From a bacterium (lineage in GTDB: Bacteria; JAMCPX01): a stretch of 64,000 nt of DNA. The translations under genes and the position numbers were made by a program. The notes beneath the pieces are model-generated. The model searched no databases and was not told the origin of the DNA. It was given only the letters and a program-made list of their open reading frames with translations. The stretch covers positions 90,526 through 154,525 of the forward strand of contig JAJYUJ010000001.1 in NCBI GenBank assembly GCA_021792615.1. Reading direction: 5' to 3'. Positions 1-10,054 of the stretch are shown in pieces; positions within the stretch are counted from its first letter, which is position 1, and each line of letters starts with the position of its first letter.

Positions 1-2
1 AC

Positions 3-1355
3 CGCCTATTCAATAACAATGACATTATAGGAATAGAAGGATTGGTTAAATCCGACAAATTGAACGACCCTGTTTATAGGCCTGTAACGAATGAGGGTTT
101 TGGGGGTATTGGCTTTATGACTGCCAACCTGTTTTTGAAAACTGAAATATTCAATAGAATAAACGGATTTGATGAACGATTTGATCATCCGCATTTCAGA
201 GAGGATACGGATCTTGGGTGGAGGGCGGTAAAATTCGGTAAAATACCTTTTAGCGATAAGGTACAGGTGTTTCATCCACCGCATCTTCGTGCGATAGAAA
301 GAGAGTCACAGAAGGAACGGAATAAATTTTTTGAAAAGGATGCTCTTTTACTCAAAAAACATCCAATCAATTATCTGAAATTATTTCTATCAGAAAACCA
401 CTGGAAAAATACGGATGGTTTTTGGGAAAACTTATTAAAAGGAGCACAGAAGTACAATGTAGATATCTCTCAATATGAAATATATAATTACTACCGGGAT
501 TACATGCATCAAGAGGATCCCGTCGTCAAAATGTTTCAGGGGATTACCTATGAAAATAAAAACTATTTTCCTCAATCAACGCTTACTGTAACATCCCGTT
601 CAAGAACTGAGGCGATAAAACTTCTGAATAAAGTAAAAAATAAAATATCCGATCAGCCTGATGATGTTAAAAGCTATTTTGAAACCTCAATTGAGCGTTA
701 TACTTTTACCCTCCAATTAGTTCTGGGACATACGGAGAAAGAGATAAAAAAGGTATTAGAATTAGGCTGTTCCCCCGGACATCTTGGGATGGCTTTAGAT
801 GCAATGGGCTTAGATGTTTTTGGTATTGACCTGAACAAAGAGTATCTTTACAAGTATCCTGAATCTTTTGTTGAAAAGCTGCACATAAAACAGTGTAATT
901 TTGAGAATGATGTAATCCCTTACCATGACAATGAATTTGATTGTGTCATTTTTACAGAAGTACTTGAGCACATTGCAATTAAACATCCCGTTAAGATATT
1001 AGAGGAAATAAAGAGATTATTGTCTCCCGGCGGGATTCTCATCTTATCTACACCGAATGTATCATCCATCGGTAATGTTTTTGCATTGATGCGCGGCGAT
1101 AATGTATTCTGGGATCCAAAGATATTTTATGGGAGTACGGATAGGCATAACCGAGAATATACTCCGAAAGAAGTATTTTCACTGTTACAGGATGCCGGCT
1201 TTCAGAATATAAAAATAGGATATATAAATACCCCATCAAACTGGAACACTAAATCAGCCGGTCTAACGATGCAGTTTCTTGCACAAATTGATAATAAACA
1301 GGCAAACGAGCCGTTTTTTAAGAATACAATATTTATAAAGGCAGAGAAACGTTAA
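3..1355 (+). CDS. GT2 glycosyltransferase-SAM methyltransferase fusion (5' partial)
   Basis: The frame is already open at the window edge, so the gene is truncated at its 5' end; the TTG at 42 in the ORF track is internal. The first ~90 residues are the C-terminal half of a family-2 glycosyltransferase catalytic domain (acceptor-side GGIGF, then FREDTDLGWRA, the ED/W region). The last ~200 residues are a class I SAM methyltransferase: motif I LELGCSPGHLG, acidic FGIDLN after strand 2, then FTEVLEHI and a LSPGGILILSTPN strand. A role in building or methylating a surface glycan is inferred from the fusion and from the two polysaccharide-type genes that follow. The acceptor sugar cannot be told. 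Confidence 0.85.
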   Translation, partial: RLFNNNDIIGIEGLVKSDKLNDPVYRPVTNEGFGGIGFMTANLFLKTEIFNRINGFDERFDHPHFREDTDLGWRAVKFGKIPFSDKVQVFHPPHLRAIERESQKERNKFFEKDALLLKKHPINYLKLFLSENHWKNTDGFWENLLKGAQKYNVDISQYEIYNYYRDYMHQEDPVVKMFQGITYENKNYFPQSTLTVTSRSRTEAIKLLNKVKNKISDQPDDVKSYFETSIERYTFTLQLVLGHTEKEIKKVLELGCSPGHLGMALDAMGLDVFGIDLNKEYLYKYPESFVEKLHIKQCNFENDVIPYHDNEFDCVIFTEVLEHIAIKHPVKILEEIKRLLSPGGILILSTPNVSSIGNVFALMRGDNVFWDPKIFYGSTDRHNREYTPKEVFSLLQDAGFQNIKIGYINTPSNWNTKSAGLTMQFLAQIDNKQANEPFFKNTIFIKAEKR

Positions 1356-1404
1356 ACTAGATGCATACACCCATCTTAAAACGTCGCATTCAACTCCCAA
1401 AAGA

Positions 1405-2601
1405 ATGAAAAAACTCATTGTTCTTTCACCCTATTTCCCCTATCCCCTCGATGAAGGCGGACACATAAGGACGTTCAACATAATACAGGCACTGAGTAAA
1501 GAGTTTGAAATCCATCTTTTTTCTTTTCTTGTTGAACAGCGAGCCATAGAAACATCAGAGCTTATGAACTACTGCAAAGATTACTCTACCATAAACGTCC
1601 CCACACATAAAAAAGATATACTGCACAGGTTGATGCGGAACGGCAGGAGAATTCTTTTATTAAAAAACCCTTCTGCAGACACCTTCTTTTTTAAAGAAGC
1701 AAAACGAGGTTTATCAGATTACATAAACACAATTAAGCCCGACATAGCTATTATCGAACATTCATGGCTTGCAGGCTATGCTGCAATGTTAAAGGCAGCA
1801 GGCATAAAAATTATTCTTGATGCCCATAATGTGGAGTCAGACCTCTGGAAACAATTTTATCAGAATAGTGCTATGAAGGAAAAGATCCCATACTATTTCT
1901 TCTGGAAGTCTATGGTCTTGAACGAAAAAAGATTTATGAAGCGTTTTGATTTGATTGTCTCTACGTCTAAAAAAGAAGATGAAAAAATAAAAAAAATAGC
2001 GCCTCAGGTACCGAGAGAAGTCGTACCGAACGGTATAGATCTGGACAGGTCTGTAGTGGATGTACCGGAAGAGCAGAACTCTATCGGTTTTATCGGGCTT
2101 ATGCGTTATCCCCCCAATGTGCAGGCTGTCCTTTATTTTTTAAAAACAATCTTTCCTCTTGTGAAACAAGCTATTCCTGACGTGAAGTTTTTTATTGCAG
2201 GAAAAGATCCTTCAGGGGAAATCTTGAAATTATCGGACAATAAAAATGTCTTTGTAAAAGGATATGTCCCTGACGCAACAACATTCATGTCAAAATGCGC
2301 TATAATGATAACCCCGCTGCTTCAGGGCAGCGGGACACGGACAAAAATTCTTGAAGCCATGTCACTCAAAAAGCCCGTAGTCTCAACTTCTCAAGGAGCT
2401 GAAGGCCTTATGGTTGAAAACGGCAAGGACATACGTATAGAAGATAATCCCGAAGTCTTTGCAAAAGCGGTTATCTCTCTCCTGAAAAATAAAGAACTCA
2501 GGAAATCCATTGGCGGAGAGGCGTACAAGACTGTAGTGTCGCACTATTCGTGGGCATCAATAGGAAACAAGTTAATCTCTGTTATAAAAGACGTTGTGTG
2601 A
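1405..2601 (+). CDS. GT4-type glycosyltransferase
   Basis: A 398-residue GT-B protein. The N-terminal Rossmann half begins LIVLSPYFPYPLDEGG, typical of GT4 enzymes that grip the acceptor through a glycine-rich loop, and has DAHNVESDLW in the middle. The C-terminal donor half has GFIGLMRYPPN, FFIAGKDP and GSGTRTKILEAMSLKKPVV, where the E-x7-E-like region binds the nucleotide sugar. It transfers a sugar from an activated donor to a lipid or glycan acceptor, probably at the cytoplasmic face of the membrane. It lies between a GT2 fusion and a large membrane protein, so it likely belongs to a cell-surface polysaccharide set; its stop is 2 bases before the next start, indicating cotranscription. 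Confidence 0.85.
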   Translation: MKKLIVLSPYFPYPLDEGGHIRTFNIIQALSKEFEIHLFSFLVEQRAIETSELMNYCKDYSTINVPTHKKDILHRLMRNGRRILLLKNPSADTFFFKEAKRGLSDYINTIKPDIAIIEHSWLAGYAAMLKAAGIKIILDAHNVESDLWKQFYQNSAMKEKIPYYFFWKSMVLNEKRFMKRFDLIVSTSKKEDEKIKKIAPQVPREVVPNGIDLDRSVVDVPEEQNSIGFIGLMRYPPNVQAVLYFLKTIFPLVKQAIPDVKFFIAGKDPSGEILKLSDNKNVFVKGYVPDATTFMSKCAIMITPLLQGSGTRTKILEAMSLKKPVVSTSQGAEGLMVENGKDIRIEDNPEVFAKAVISLLKNKELRKSIGGEAYKTVVSHYSWASIGNKLISVIKDVV

Positions 2602-2603
2602 TA

Positions 2604-4700
2604 ATGGGTACCGTTCATAAATCTATAATTCATAAACTTATTGTATTTTCAATATACATTATTCTCTCTGTCATCATAACCTATCCTGCAATACTGAATA
2701 TAAGAACCGCATATATAGGGAACGGATCAGATCCGGAGCTGTTCATGTGGTTTATTAAATGGGTCCAGTATGCTATTGGGCATTTCCAGGATCCATTGAT
2801 CAGCAGGCATATATTATTCCCCGACGGCGTTAACCTCATGTGGAATTCGTCGATAATACTACCAGCGTTAATCCTTTCGCCTTTGACAAAGTTCTTTGGT
2901 GCAATATTCTCATACAATATTATAGTTATAGGAGCACTATGCCTTTCTGCATTTACAGCGTATATAGCCACATTACGCTTTGTTAATTCTCATAGTGCAT
3001 CTTTTTTCTCAGGACTTATTTATGGATTTTCCCCATACATGATAGCGCAATCTATGGGACACCCGCACGTTACTTTGGCATTTATCCCACCATTATTGGT
3101 TTGGTTAGGATACGATATCCTGGTTTCTCGCAAGATCGGAATGTGGAAGTCAGGAACCATTCTGGGCGTATTACTTTTTTGTCAGCTCCTTTTGGGAGAA
3201 GAGATGCTGGCTTCAGAAATAATCATTAGCATGGTTGCTGTTGCGGTGATCTGCATAGTGGACAGACAAGATTTAAAACAACATTTCGTTTCTGTTTTAA
3301 AAGTTATCCTGATAGGTATACCTCTGTTTCTTGTGCTTTCGCTGCCCTTTTTATACATGCAATTTGCCGGATCGGCGAGACCTATAGGCTTATTGCAACC
3401 GCAGAACGTGTTTGTTACCGACCTGTTAAACTTTATCATCCCCGGTCCTTTTCAGTTGATGAAAACCGTGATAACATCAAATATTGTTTCAAAATTCACC
3501 GGTAATGCAAGCGAATGGGACGGCTATATAAGTATACCTTTTTTACTAATCATTTTTTATACAATTAAAAGATGGTACGAAGATAAAAACGTAAAGTTCT
3601 TAGCCTACATGATACTTGTTTCAGCACTATTATCCTTGGGACCATACCTCCATGTTAATGGTCATATAACAAAGATCCCTCTGCCATGGATTTTGTTTGA
3701 ATCATTACCCTTATTAGAACATCTTCTGCCCGGCCGGATTGCGTTGTACGTGATTTTATTCTCAGGCATTACAATTGCCATATTTATTTCAAAAGTGAGC
3801 AAGCAGGAGAAAATACTGAAATTTACAGCGTATGCGGTTTTTACTGTTGGACTTTTTTGCATCATACCTGTATTCCTTGTATCACCCTATCCAGTGCAGA
3901 AACCATCCATACCTGCTTTTTTTAAGAACTCATCTATACAGCATTATATACCTGAGAATAGCAACGTTTTTGTTGTTCCTGTGTCCCGGGGGGCCGAAGG
4001 GACAGCCATGCTGTGGCAAATATACAGTGATATGTGGTTTAAAATGCCTGAAGGGTTTGCAATAAACCGGTATGGATTCGGCCCCATGCCTTCTTTATTT
4101 ATCAAAACAGTAGATTCCATCCAGAAAAACGGCGTTTCCCCTCAAATGGATCATGGCTCCAAAGCAGAAATTTACGGTTACTTGAAATACTACGATATAC
4201 GCTATATTATTGTCGGGCCGACAAAGAATATACAGAACATCGTATCGTTCTTTACTTCTATTCTAGGTAAAGGGCCTTCAATGGCGAATGGTGTATATTT
4301 GTGGATGATAGACCCCTCTGCTTTAAAACAAGGATATTTTATAAGCGGAGATAAATACAGTACCTATTACAAAGACATGGACTGGATTGGCAGGCAAATA
4401 GAAATAACCACATACAATACTATCGTTACCATAGAAATCAGCGGCAAATGGAGGCACAATGGAATCCCTATGAATATTAACGTATGTAGCAAGGATTTTT
4501 TATCTGGGGAAAAGATATTCGGACGAAGCTACACGATGACTGATGCTACCAACATATCATTGGAACTTCATAGGAACACATGGACTCAAATAACTGCTAA
4601 TCGTACATGGGTCCCGGATAAGTATATACATAACGGAGATCGCAGGAAATTATCTGTTTTATTTGAGGTGAAAAGTATACAAGATGAAAACAGAAAATAA
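2604..4700 (+). CDS. Polytopic membrane protein, GT-C/YfhO-like
   Basis: I chose the ATG at 2604 rather than the longer ORF start at 2550, because the latter overlaps the upstream gene and 2604 follows its stop directly. The 698-residue product has about ten to twelve hydrophobic segments in its first ~440 residues, followed by a soluble C-terminal region of ~250 residues. The pattern GNGSDPELFMWFIKW and HILFPDGVNLMWN in the first extracytoplasmic loop is typical of GT-C-like membrane glycosyltransferases that use polyprenyl-phosphate sugars. I recognise the fold class but not a specific enzyme. Context suggests surface glycan assembly. Confidence 0.7.
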   Translation: MGTVHKSIIHKLIVFSIYIILSVIITYPAILNIRTAYIGNGSDPELFMWFIKWVQYAIGHFQDPLISRHILFPDGVNLMWNSSIILPALILSPLTKFFGAIFSYNIIVIGALCLSAFTAYIATLRFVNSHSASFFSGLIYGFSPYMIAQSMGHPHVTLAFIPPLLVWLGYDILVSRKIGMWKSGTILGVLLFCQLLLGEEMLASEIIISMVAVAVICIVDRQDLKQHFVSVLKVILIGIPLFLVLSLPFLYMQFAGSARPIGLLQPQNVFVTDLLNFIIPGPFQLMKTVITSNIVSKFTGNASEWDGYISIPFLLIIFYTIKRWYEDKNVKFLAYMILVSALLSLGPYLHVNGHITKIPLPWILFESLPLLEHLLPGRIALYVILFSGITIAIFISKVSKQEKILKFTAYAVFTVGLFCIIPVFLVSPYPVQKPSIPAFFKNSSIQHYIPENSNVFVVPVSRGAEGTAMLWQIYSDMWFKMPEGFAINRYGFGPMPSLFIKTVDSIQKNGVSPQMDHGSKAEIYGYLKYYDIRYIIVGPTKNIQNIVSFFTSILGKGPSMANGVYLWMIDPSALKQGYFISGDKYSTYYKDMDWIGRQIEITTYNTIVTIEISGKWRHNGIPMNINVCSKDFLSGEKIFGRSYTMTDATNISLELHRNTWTQITANRTWVPDKYIHNGDRRKLSVLFEVKSIQDENRK

Positions 4701-5008
4701 CATATTAATGCTTACCTCGAATTAGAGTTTCCCGACTATTCTTCACCTGATTTAAATATCATCGGCATCTCACCTTCGGATCTTCGCGACGCTGACATTC
4801 TGTGAACTTTATGAGAAAGAAATTATGCACTATTCGTCAGATTAAAAATTGCCTGCCAGTAACAGGAGGTGTGTCTTTATATTCAAGAGAACGAGATGAG
4901 AAATAGTTGTTTTATATTTTCTATATCCGCTTTTCATTCTGGAACACACCCGGTTAAATCAGGTCTGCCTTCCTTTATAACCCCGTCAGTAGAGAGAGCT
5001 GATTATTA
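4701..5008. other. Intergenic spacer, no gene recognised
   Basis: This gap separates the rightward polysaccharide genes from the leftward efflux operon, so two transcripts converge here. I see only short ORFs without homology. An AGGAGGTG at about 4865 looks like a ribosome site but is not followed by a start codon at a usable distance. It may be a gene remnant. Confidence 0.4.
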
Positions 5009-5033
5009 ACCCGGAAAAATGTATGTTCCGGGT
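5009..5033 (-). terminator. Hairpin at end of ABC efflux operon
   Basis: ACCCGGAA and TTCCGGGT form a perfect 8-bp stem with a 9-base loop, overlapping the stop codon of the last permease gene. The T-tract after it on the minus strand is poor (TAATAATC), so this is a weak or factor-assisted terminator at best. Confidence 0.4.
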
Positions 5034-6175
5034 CAGCCGATCCGCTTGTTAAATCTGCTCACGCTGAGGAGGAACAGGACAATGCCGAAGGCCGCAAGTG
5101 CGAGCGTATCAGGCCAGAGGATGGACATGCCCGAACCCTTCATGAATATGGAGCGTACGATTACGATGAAATAGCGCAAGGGAATGAGGAGTGTAAAATA
5201 CTGTACTGCCACGGGCATATTGTCTATGGGAGACATAACGCCGGAGAGCAGTATGATCGGCATAATGAGCAGCATGGAAATCATCATGGCCTGTTGTTGG
5301 GTCTTGGAAACGGTCGAGATCAGGAGTCCGAGTCCGAGCGTCGTCAGCATGAAGAGTGCGGACAGCGCAAATAAAAGTATAAAACTGCCGTGGAGAGGTA
5401 TCTGAAACCAAAACACCGCAACCATGGTAACGAGCGTTATGTCGACCAGGCTTATGATTGCAAAAGGCAATAGCTTTCCCGCTATAAGTTCTATAGGCTT
5501 TATGGGGGTAACGATGAGCTGTTCGATGGTACCGCGTTCCTTTTCTTTTACGATTGCCATGGAGGTAAGTACCGTGCTTATTATCATGAGTACGAGTGCA
5601 AATACCCCGGGGACCATAAAGTCCCTGCTCTTGAGTGTGGGATTGTACCAGACCCTTGGTTGTATATTCAGAGGGGTAAAAGGTTGCAGTCCGTTTTTTG
5701 ACATCTGTTCTGCAGATAGTTCGAGTGCCCTGTTGGTTACGATCCTTTCAAGGTACGACCTTACCATGGTCGCATAGATGGCATTCGAGCCGTCGATGAT
5801 GGTCTGTATGTGCCCTTTTTTCCCTCCATCGATGTCCCTCTCGAGCCCATCGGGTATAACAATACCGACCATGGCATTACCGTTGTCCAGGCTCTTTCTC
5901 ACATCGCTGATAGAAGGTACCCTGCCCTGAATTACAAAGTAGCCCGAAGCCGTAATATCATTGAGTATGGCCCTGCTCTGCATGCTCTGGTCCATGTCGC
6001 AAACAACAACAGGCACGGATTTCACGTCCAGCGTCGCTGCGTACCCGAACAAAGTGAGCTGTATTATGGGCGCCATGAACGCAATGAACAGCATACGCCT
6101 GTCTCGCCGCAGCTGGATGAATTCCTTGCGCGCTATGGCCTTAACCCGCAGTAAAAATATTTTCCACTTATTCAT
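5033..6175 (-). CDS. ABC-2 type efflux permease (YbhR-like)
   Basis: The 380-residue protein has one N-terminal membrane span (FIAFMAPIIQLTLFGYAATLD), a large extracytoplasmic domain of ~150 residues, and a cluster of about five spans in the C-terminal half. It also has the ABC-2 signature region VKEKERGTIEQLIVTPI. This architecture and length match YbhR/YbhS/YhhJ permeases of drug or small-molecule exporters. It is the last gene of a six-gene operon in the same order as E. coli cecR-ybhG-F-S-R, with 1 base separating it from the partner permease. The two permeases probably form the heteromeric membrane channel. The substrate is unknown. Confidence 0.88.
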   Translation of the reverse strand: MNKWKIFLLRVKAIARKEFIQLRRDRRMLFIAFMAPIIQLTLFGYAATLDVKSVPVVVCDMDQSMQSRAILNDITASGYFVIQGRVPSISDVRKSLDNGNAMVGIVIPDGLERDIDGGKKGHIQTIIDGSNAIYATMVRSYLERIVTNRALELSAEQMSKNGLQPFTPLNIQPRVWYNPTLKSRDFMVPGVFALVLMIISTVLTSMAIVKEKERGTIEQLIVTPIKPIELIAGKLLPFAIISLVDITLVTMVAVFWFQIPLHGSFILLFALSALFMLTTLGLGLLISTVSKTQQQAMMISMLLIMPIILLSGVMSPIDNMPVAVQYFTLLIPLRYFIVIVRSIFMKGSGMSILWPDTLALAAFGIVLFLLSVSRFNKRIG

Positions 6176-6176
6176 A

Positions 6177-7322
6177 TCAGTCCAGACTCTTCTTTGTTTT
6201 TATGATGCAGAGCGTCAGGACGATAACCGAGATCAGGATCATGATCAATATCTGGGGCATAAGAACGACCACACCCGAGTTTTTCAGAAAGATGCCCCTC
6301 AGAACGACGAGGAAATACTTTGCAGGAACAACATACGAGAATACCCTTAATGCAAGCGGCATACTATTGATGGGGTATATGAATCCGGAGAGCAGCAGCG
6401 AGGGCAGCATGGTCCCGACAAAGGACATCTGCATTGCAACCTGCTGCGATTTGGTGACGGCAGAAAACAGGAAACCTATGCCCATGGCACTCACCAGGAA
6501 TAGAAACGTGGTAAAGGTGAGGAGCAGGAGGCTCCCTTTCAGCGGCACATGAAAGACCAGTACCGCGATAAGGGTAACGAGAGTGACCTGCACAAATCCT
6601 ATGAGGATATACGGCACGAGCTTGCCTATGATAAGCTCATACACCTTGACCGGCGAGACGATGAGCTGCTCCATGGTGCCCCGTTCATACTCTCGGGCTA
6701 CGCTCTGCGATGTCATGAGAACGCCGAGGATCATGAGTATGGTCGCTATGAGTCCGGGTACTATAAAGTTTTCCGTCCGCAGCGTTTGATTGTACCATAT
6801 CCTGAGCCGCTGGGACAAGAGCGGGAAATTTTTTAAAAGACTTGCGCCCCCCTGTTCATTGAGCATACGCTGCGTAATATCGAGAGAGTATCCCTGTGCA
6901 GCGGCTATGAAATAGCCGAGAGCAACACCGCCCACATTTGCGTCGGTCCCGTCGATGAGGAGCTGAACGCCGGCCGTCTTGTTTGCATTGATGTCCTCTG
7001 CAAAGCGGGGCGGAATAATAACGCCTATCTTGATATCCCCTTTCTCGAGCAGGGTGTTGATCTCCGTCCTGCTGTTTGCATTGTCTGCAACGAGGAAATA
7101 CGAGGACGCCGTTACAGCACGTATGAGCTGCCTGCTCTCCTGCGTGTGCGATTGATCGAAGATGCCCATGGGAATGTGCTTGATATCAAAGCTCACTGCA
7201 TAGCCAAACAACAGGAGCTGGATAATGGGAATCAGTATGACAACGGCAAGGCTTATGGGATCCCTGATGATCTGGATAAATTCCTTTTTTATTACCGGTT
7301 TGAGCAGGTTATTTTTTATCAT
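6177..7322 (-). CDS. ABC-2 type efflux permease (YbhS-like)
   Basis: A 381-residue paralogue of the downstream permease with the same plan: an N-terminal span around LIPIIQLLLFGYAVSFD, an extracytoplasmic domain, and C-terminal spans after AREYERGTMEQLIVSPV. It overlaps the upstream ATPase gene by 14 bases, which implies translational coupling. By position and length it corresponds to YbhS. It would pair with the other permease, the two ATPases and the HlyD-type adaptor to export a hydrophobic compound. Confidence 0.88.
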   Translation of the reverse strand: MIKNNLLKPVIKKEFIQIIRDPISLAVVILIPIIQLLLFGYAVSFDIKHIPMGIFDQSHTQESRQLIRAVTASSYFLVADNANSRTEINTLLEKGDIKIGVIIPPRFAEDINANKTAGVQLLIDGTDANVGGVALGYFIAAAQGYSLDITQRMLNEQGGASLLKNFPLLSQRLRIWYNQTLRTENFIVPGLIATILMILGVLMTSQSVAREYERGTMEQLIVSPVKVYELIIGKLVPYILIGFVQVTLVTLIAVLVFHVPLKGSLLLLTFTTFLFLVSAMGIGFLFSAVTKSQQVAMQMSFVGTMLPSLLLSGFIYPINSMPLALRVFSYVVPAKYFLVVLRGIFLKNSGVVVLMPQILIMILISVIVLTLCIIKTKKSLD

Positions 7323-8265
7323 GGCTGTCTTCCTGTTTTATCAGACTTATGAATATGTCCTCGAGGGATGGGGGGATCGTATTAATCCTGCTGACCGTTA
7401 TTCCGTTCTGCTTCATAAGCTGTTCTATGTTTTTCATAACCTGATCTGTTGCGCCTGCGGGTGAAGCGGTAACTGCATGTATGAGCCTGCCGAAAAAGGA
7501 CACCTCATCCATGGTTTCCATGGGTTTTATAAGCCTCAGTGCTTCCGAAGGGGCATCCGTATCAAGCTCTATGATGGTGCCTTTCATCTGTGTCCGTTTT
7601 ATCTCCAGCGGTGTTCCCGATGCAACCATTTTACCGTTATAAATAAAGCCGAGCCGTGTGCAGTTTTCCGCCTCATCCATGTAATGGGTTGTCACAAACA
7701 TGGTCATACCATTTTGTGCAAGATCGTAAATAAGGTCCCAGAACATCCTGCGAGAATCAGGGTCAACACCTGCCGTCGGCTCATCGAGGAACAGGATCCT
7801 TGGCTCGTGGATAACCGAACATCCGAGTGCAAGCCTCTGCTTCCATCCGACCGAGAGTGTTGATGTTATGACGTGCTCCTTGCCTTCGAGTCCCGTTAGT
7901 TTGATAATCTCCTTTTTCCTTACCCGTAAGCTGCTGTTATCCATGCCGTATATGTTCCCAAAAAAATCTATGTTTTCCGAAACCGTGAGGTCGCTGTACA
8001 GGGAGAACTTCTGGGACATATAGCCTATGGAACTTTTAACGTCATCCGGCTGAGTGGCGATATCGAATCCCGCAACCTTCGCAGAGCCAGAGCTCGGCAT
8101 GAGCAGGCCGCAGAGCATCTTCACGGTCGTCGTTTTTCCTGCACCGTTCGGACCGAGAAAGCCGAACACCTCGCCCTTTTTTACGCTCAGGGTTATATTA
8201 TCGACCGCGACAAAATCACCGAATAAGCGTCTCAAATTTACCGCTTCAACGGGAAACCCGGTCAT
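7309..8265 (-). CDS. ABC transporter ATPase (C-terminal half of YbhF-like)
   Basis: A 318-residue nucleotide-binding protein with Walker A GPNGAGKTT, Walker B RILFLDEPTAGVD and an H-loop TTHYMDEAE. The signature is LSVGWKQR instead of LSGGxxQ, a deviation also seen in the second ABC half of YbhF-type proteins. In E. coli YbhF the two ATPase domains are fused; here they are separate genes overlapping by 4 bases. This one corresponds to the second domain. It drives the ABC-2 permeases encoded immediately downstream. Confidence 0.9.
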   Translation of the reverse strand: MTGFPVEAVNLRRLFGDFVAVDNITLSVKKGEVFGFLGPNGAGKTTTVKMLCGLLMPSSGSAKVAGFDIATQPDDVKSSIGYMSQKFSLYSDLTVSENIDFFGNIYGMDNSSLRVRKKEIIKLTGLEGKEHVITSTLSVGWKQRLALGCSVIHEPRILFLDEPTAGVDPDSRRMFWDLIYDLAQNGMTMFVTTHYMDEAENCTRLGFIYNGKMVASGTPLEIKRTQMKGTIIELDTDAPSEALRLIKPMETMDEVSFFGRLIHAVTASPAGATDQVMKNIEQLMKQNGITVSRINTIPPSLEDIFISLIKQEDSHDKK

Positions 8266-9188
8266 GCGCGTTCCTTTTCAATGATAGATACAAAAACGTC
8301 CTCGAGCGTCGGCGGGGTAAAGCCTGTTTGATCAACGGTTAAGCCACCGTTGTTGAGGACATCCCGGACACCGGTAATGTATCCCGGGTCCGGTTTATCA
8401 ACATACACATGAATCCTGTCACCAAGTATATGTACATGGGTGTATAAGCCGGTTGTAGTCAATACCTGTTTTGCTCGGAGTGGTTCCTTTAAGACAACCT
8501 CGAGCATGGTACCCTTAATCAGGGTTTTCATGTGCCGGGGGGTGTCAACGACAGGAAGGGTGCCGTTCATCATCAGCGCAATGGTTGTACACCGGTCGGC
8601 CTCATCCATGTAGGGTGTTGAAAGCAGAATGGTCATACCCTGATGCAGAAACGAGTCGAGTATCTGCCAGAACTCGCGGCGTGATACGGGGTCAACGCCT
8701 GTCGTCGGTTCGTCAAGGATAAGCAATTGTGGCTGATGGATAAGCGTGCATGCAAGCCCGAGTTTTTGTTTCATACCGCCGGAGAGTTTACCTGCGAGCC
8801 TTTTTGTGAACGGCTCCAGGTTGGTAAACTTCAGCAGATAATCTTTTTGCTGGAGGTATCGTTGTTTTTCAACAGACCTGAGGGCTGCAAAAAACTCAAG
8901 ATTCTCATCAACGGTCAGCTCTTCGTATAGGCTGAATCTCTGGGGCATATATCCTATCATCATGCCAGTCTCTGTCTTACGGTTTATAGCATCCGTGTCA
9001 AATATTTTGATCGAACCGCTATCGGGTGTCATGACGCCGGTAAGGAGTCTCATGAGTGTTGTTTTTCCTGCACCGTCAGGGCCAATAAGTCCAAACAGGT
9101 CTCCTTTATTTATGCGCAGATCGACGCCGCGTACCGCCTCCGTTGTATCAAAAGATTTTATGAGTCCGGAGGTTTCAACAGCAAACAT
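8262..9188 (-). CDS. ABC transporter ATPase (N-terminal half of YbhF-like)
   Basis: A 308-residue ATPase with canonical motifs: Walker A GPDGAGKTT, signature LSGGMKQK, Walker B LLILDEPTTGVDP and a degenerate H-loop STPYMDEADR, in which the usual His before the MDEA stretch is Pro-Tyr. The last ~90 residues form the C-terminal accessory domain typical of exporter ATPases and end TLEDVFVSII. It overlaps the HlyD gene by one base and the next ATPase by four, so the two ATPases are probably made in equal amounts and act as a heterodimer. Confidence 0.9.
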   Translation of the reverse strand: MFAVETSGLIKSFDTTEAVRGVDLRINKGDLFGLIGPDGAGKTTLMRLLTGVMTPDSGSIKIFDTDAINRKTETGMMIGYMPQRFSLYEELTVDENLEFFAALRSVEKQRYLQQKDYLLKFTNLEPFTKRLAGKLSGGMKQKLGLACTLIHQPQLLILDEPTTGVDPVSRREFWQILDSFLHQGMTILLSTPYMDEADRCTTIALMMNGTLPVVDTPRHMKTLIKGTMLEVVLKEPLRAKQVLTTTGLYTHVHILGDRIHVYVDKPDPGYITGVRDVLNNGGLTVDQTGFTPPTLEDVFVSIIEKERA

Positions 9189-10054
9189 TACTTTGTCTCA
9201 AAAACAGCATCAGCAGGCATACCCGGCTTAAGGAGCATCTGCTTGTTATCGATATAAACCTTTACGGCGAACACGAGGGAAGTCCTGTCTTCCTTTGTTT
9301 GGACATCATGGGGTGTAAATTCCGCCTTGTTCGCTATCTGCCCGACAGTCCCGTCAAACGTTTTATCGGGGAAGCTGTCGACCTTGATATGAACATGCTG
9401 TCCAAGCCGCACCCTGCCGAGGTCCATATCGCTGACATATATCTTTATCCATGGTCTGTTGAGATTACCAAGTGTGAATATGGTCGATCCCGGCATGATA
9501 ACGTCGCCGCGTTCATAGTTCTTCGTTAAAACAACGCCGGTGATGGGTGACGCGATCATACTCTCATCATATTGTATCTGTGCAAGTGCCAAAGCGCTCT
9601 GCGCCTCCTGTTCCATCGCAATTGCGGCATTCAATTGTGCTTTGGTCGCATCCGTTTGCGATCGTATAAGATCGAGCTGCTGCTGTGATGCCCCGCCTTT
9701 TTTGTAGAGTGCCTCAACCCTTTTCAGGTCCGAAGTCAAATAACTCAGTTGGGCCCGGGCCGATGCAATCTGTGCACCTGCTGCTTCAAGACCTGCCTTT
9801 GCCCTGTTCTTCCCGGCTGTCAGTTCCTGAGTCGTCAATCTTACGATAACTTCGCCACCGGTTACCGGATCACCCTCATCGACGCCAAGCCACCCGATCC
9901 TGCCCGGGATCTTCGAAGCGACATCATATTCCGTGACCTCTATGGTCCCGCTGCCGGTTACAAGATTTGCATTTTTATTCGAACAAGAAACGGCGAGAAA
10001 AATAAATATGCCCGCGATTACCGAATATACTTTTGGTATGCTTCTAAATGGCAT
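9188..10054 (-). CDS. HlyD-family membrane fusion lipoprotein (YbhG-like)
   Basis: A 288-residue periplasmic adaptor. The N-terminal hydrophobic stretch ends in AVSC followed by SNKN, which fits a lipoprotein signal with the cysteine near residue 24. Next come a biotinyl-lipoyl-like half (VDEGDPVTGGEVIVRL), a long alpha-helical hairpin of ~90 residues rich in Ala/Gln, the second lipoyl half (MIASPITGVVLTKNYERGDVI) and a beta-barrel. It bridges the inner-membrane ABC exporter and an outer-membrane channel, which is not encoded here. It overlaps the tetR gene by 11 bases. Confidence 0.88.
   Translation of the reverse strand: MPFRSIPKVYSVIAGIFIFLAVSCSNKNANLVTGSGTIEVTEYDVASKIPGRIGWLGVDEGDPVTGGEVIVRLTTQELTAGKNRAKAGLEAAGAQIASARAQLSYLTSDLKRVEALYKKGGASQQQLDLIRSQTDATKAQLNAAIAMEQEAQSALALAQIQYDESMIASPITGVVLTKNYERGDVIMPGSTIFTLGNLNRPWIKIYVSDMDLGRVRLGQHVHIKVDSFPDKTFDGTVGQIANKAEFTPHDVQTKEDRTSLVFAVKVYIDNKQMLLKPGMPADAVFETK

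Noticed and set aside
4890-5005. Possible small ORF after AGGAGGTG in the 4.7-5.0 kb gap
   Set aside because: No start codon at proper spacing, and the only ATG-led frame (~37 codons) has no recognisable features.
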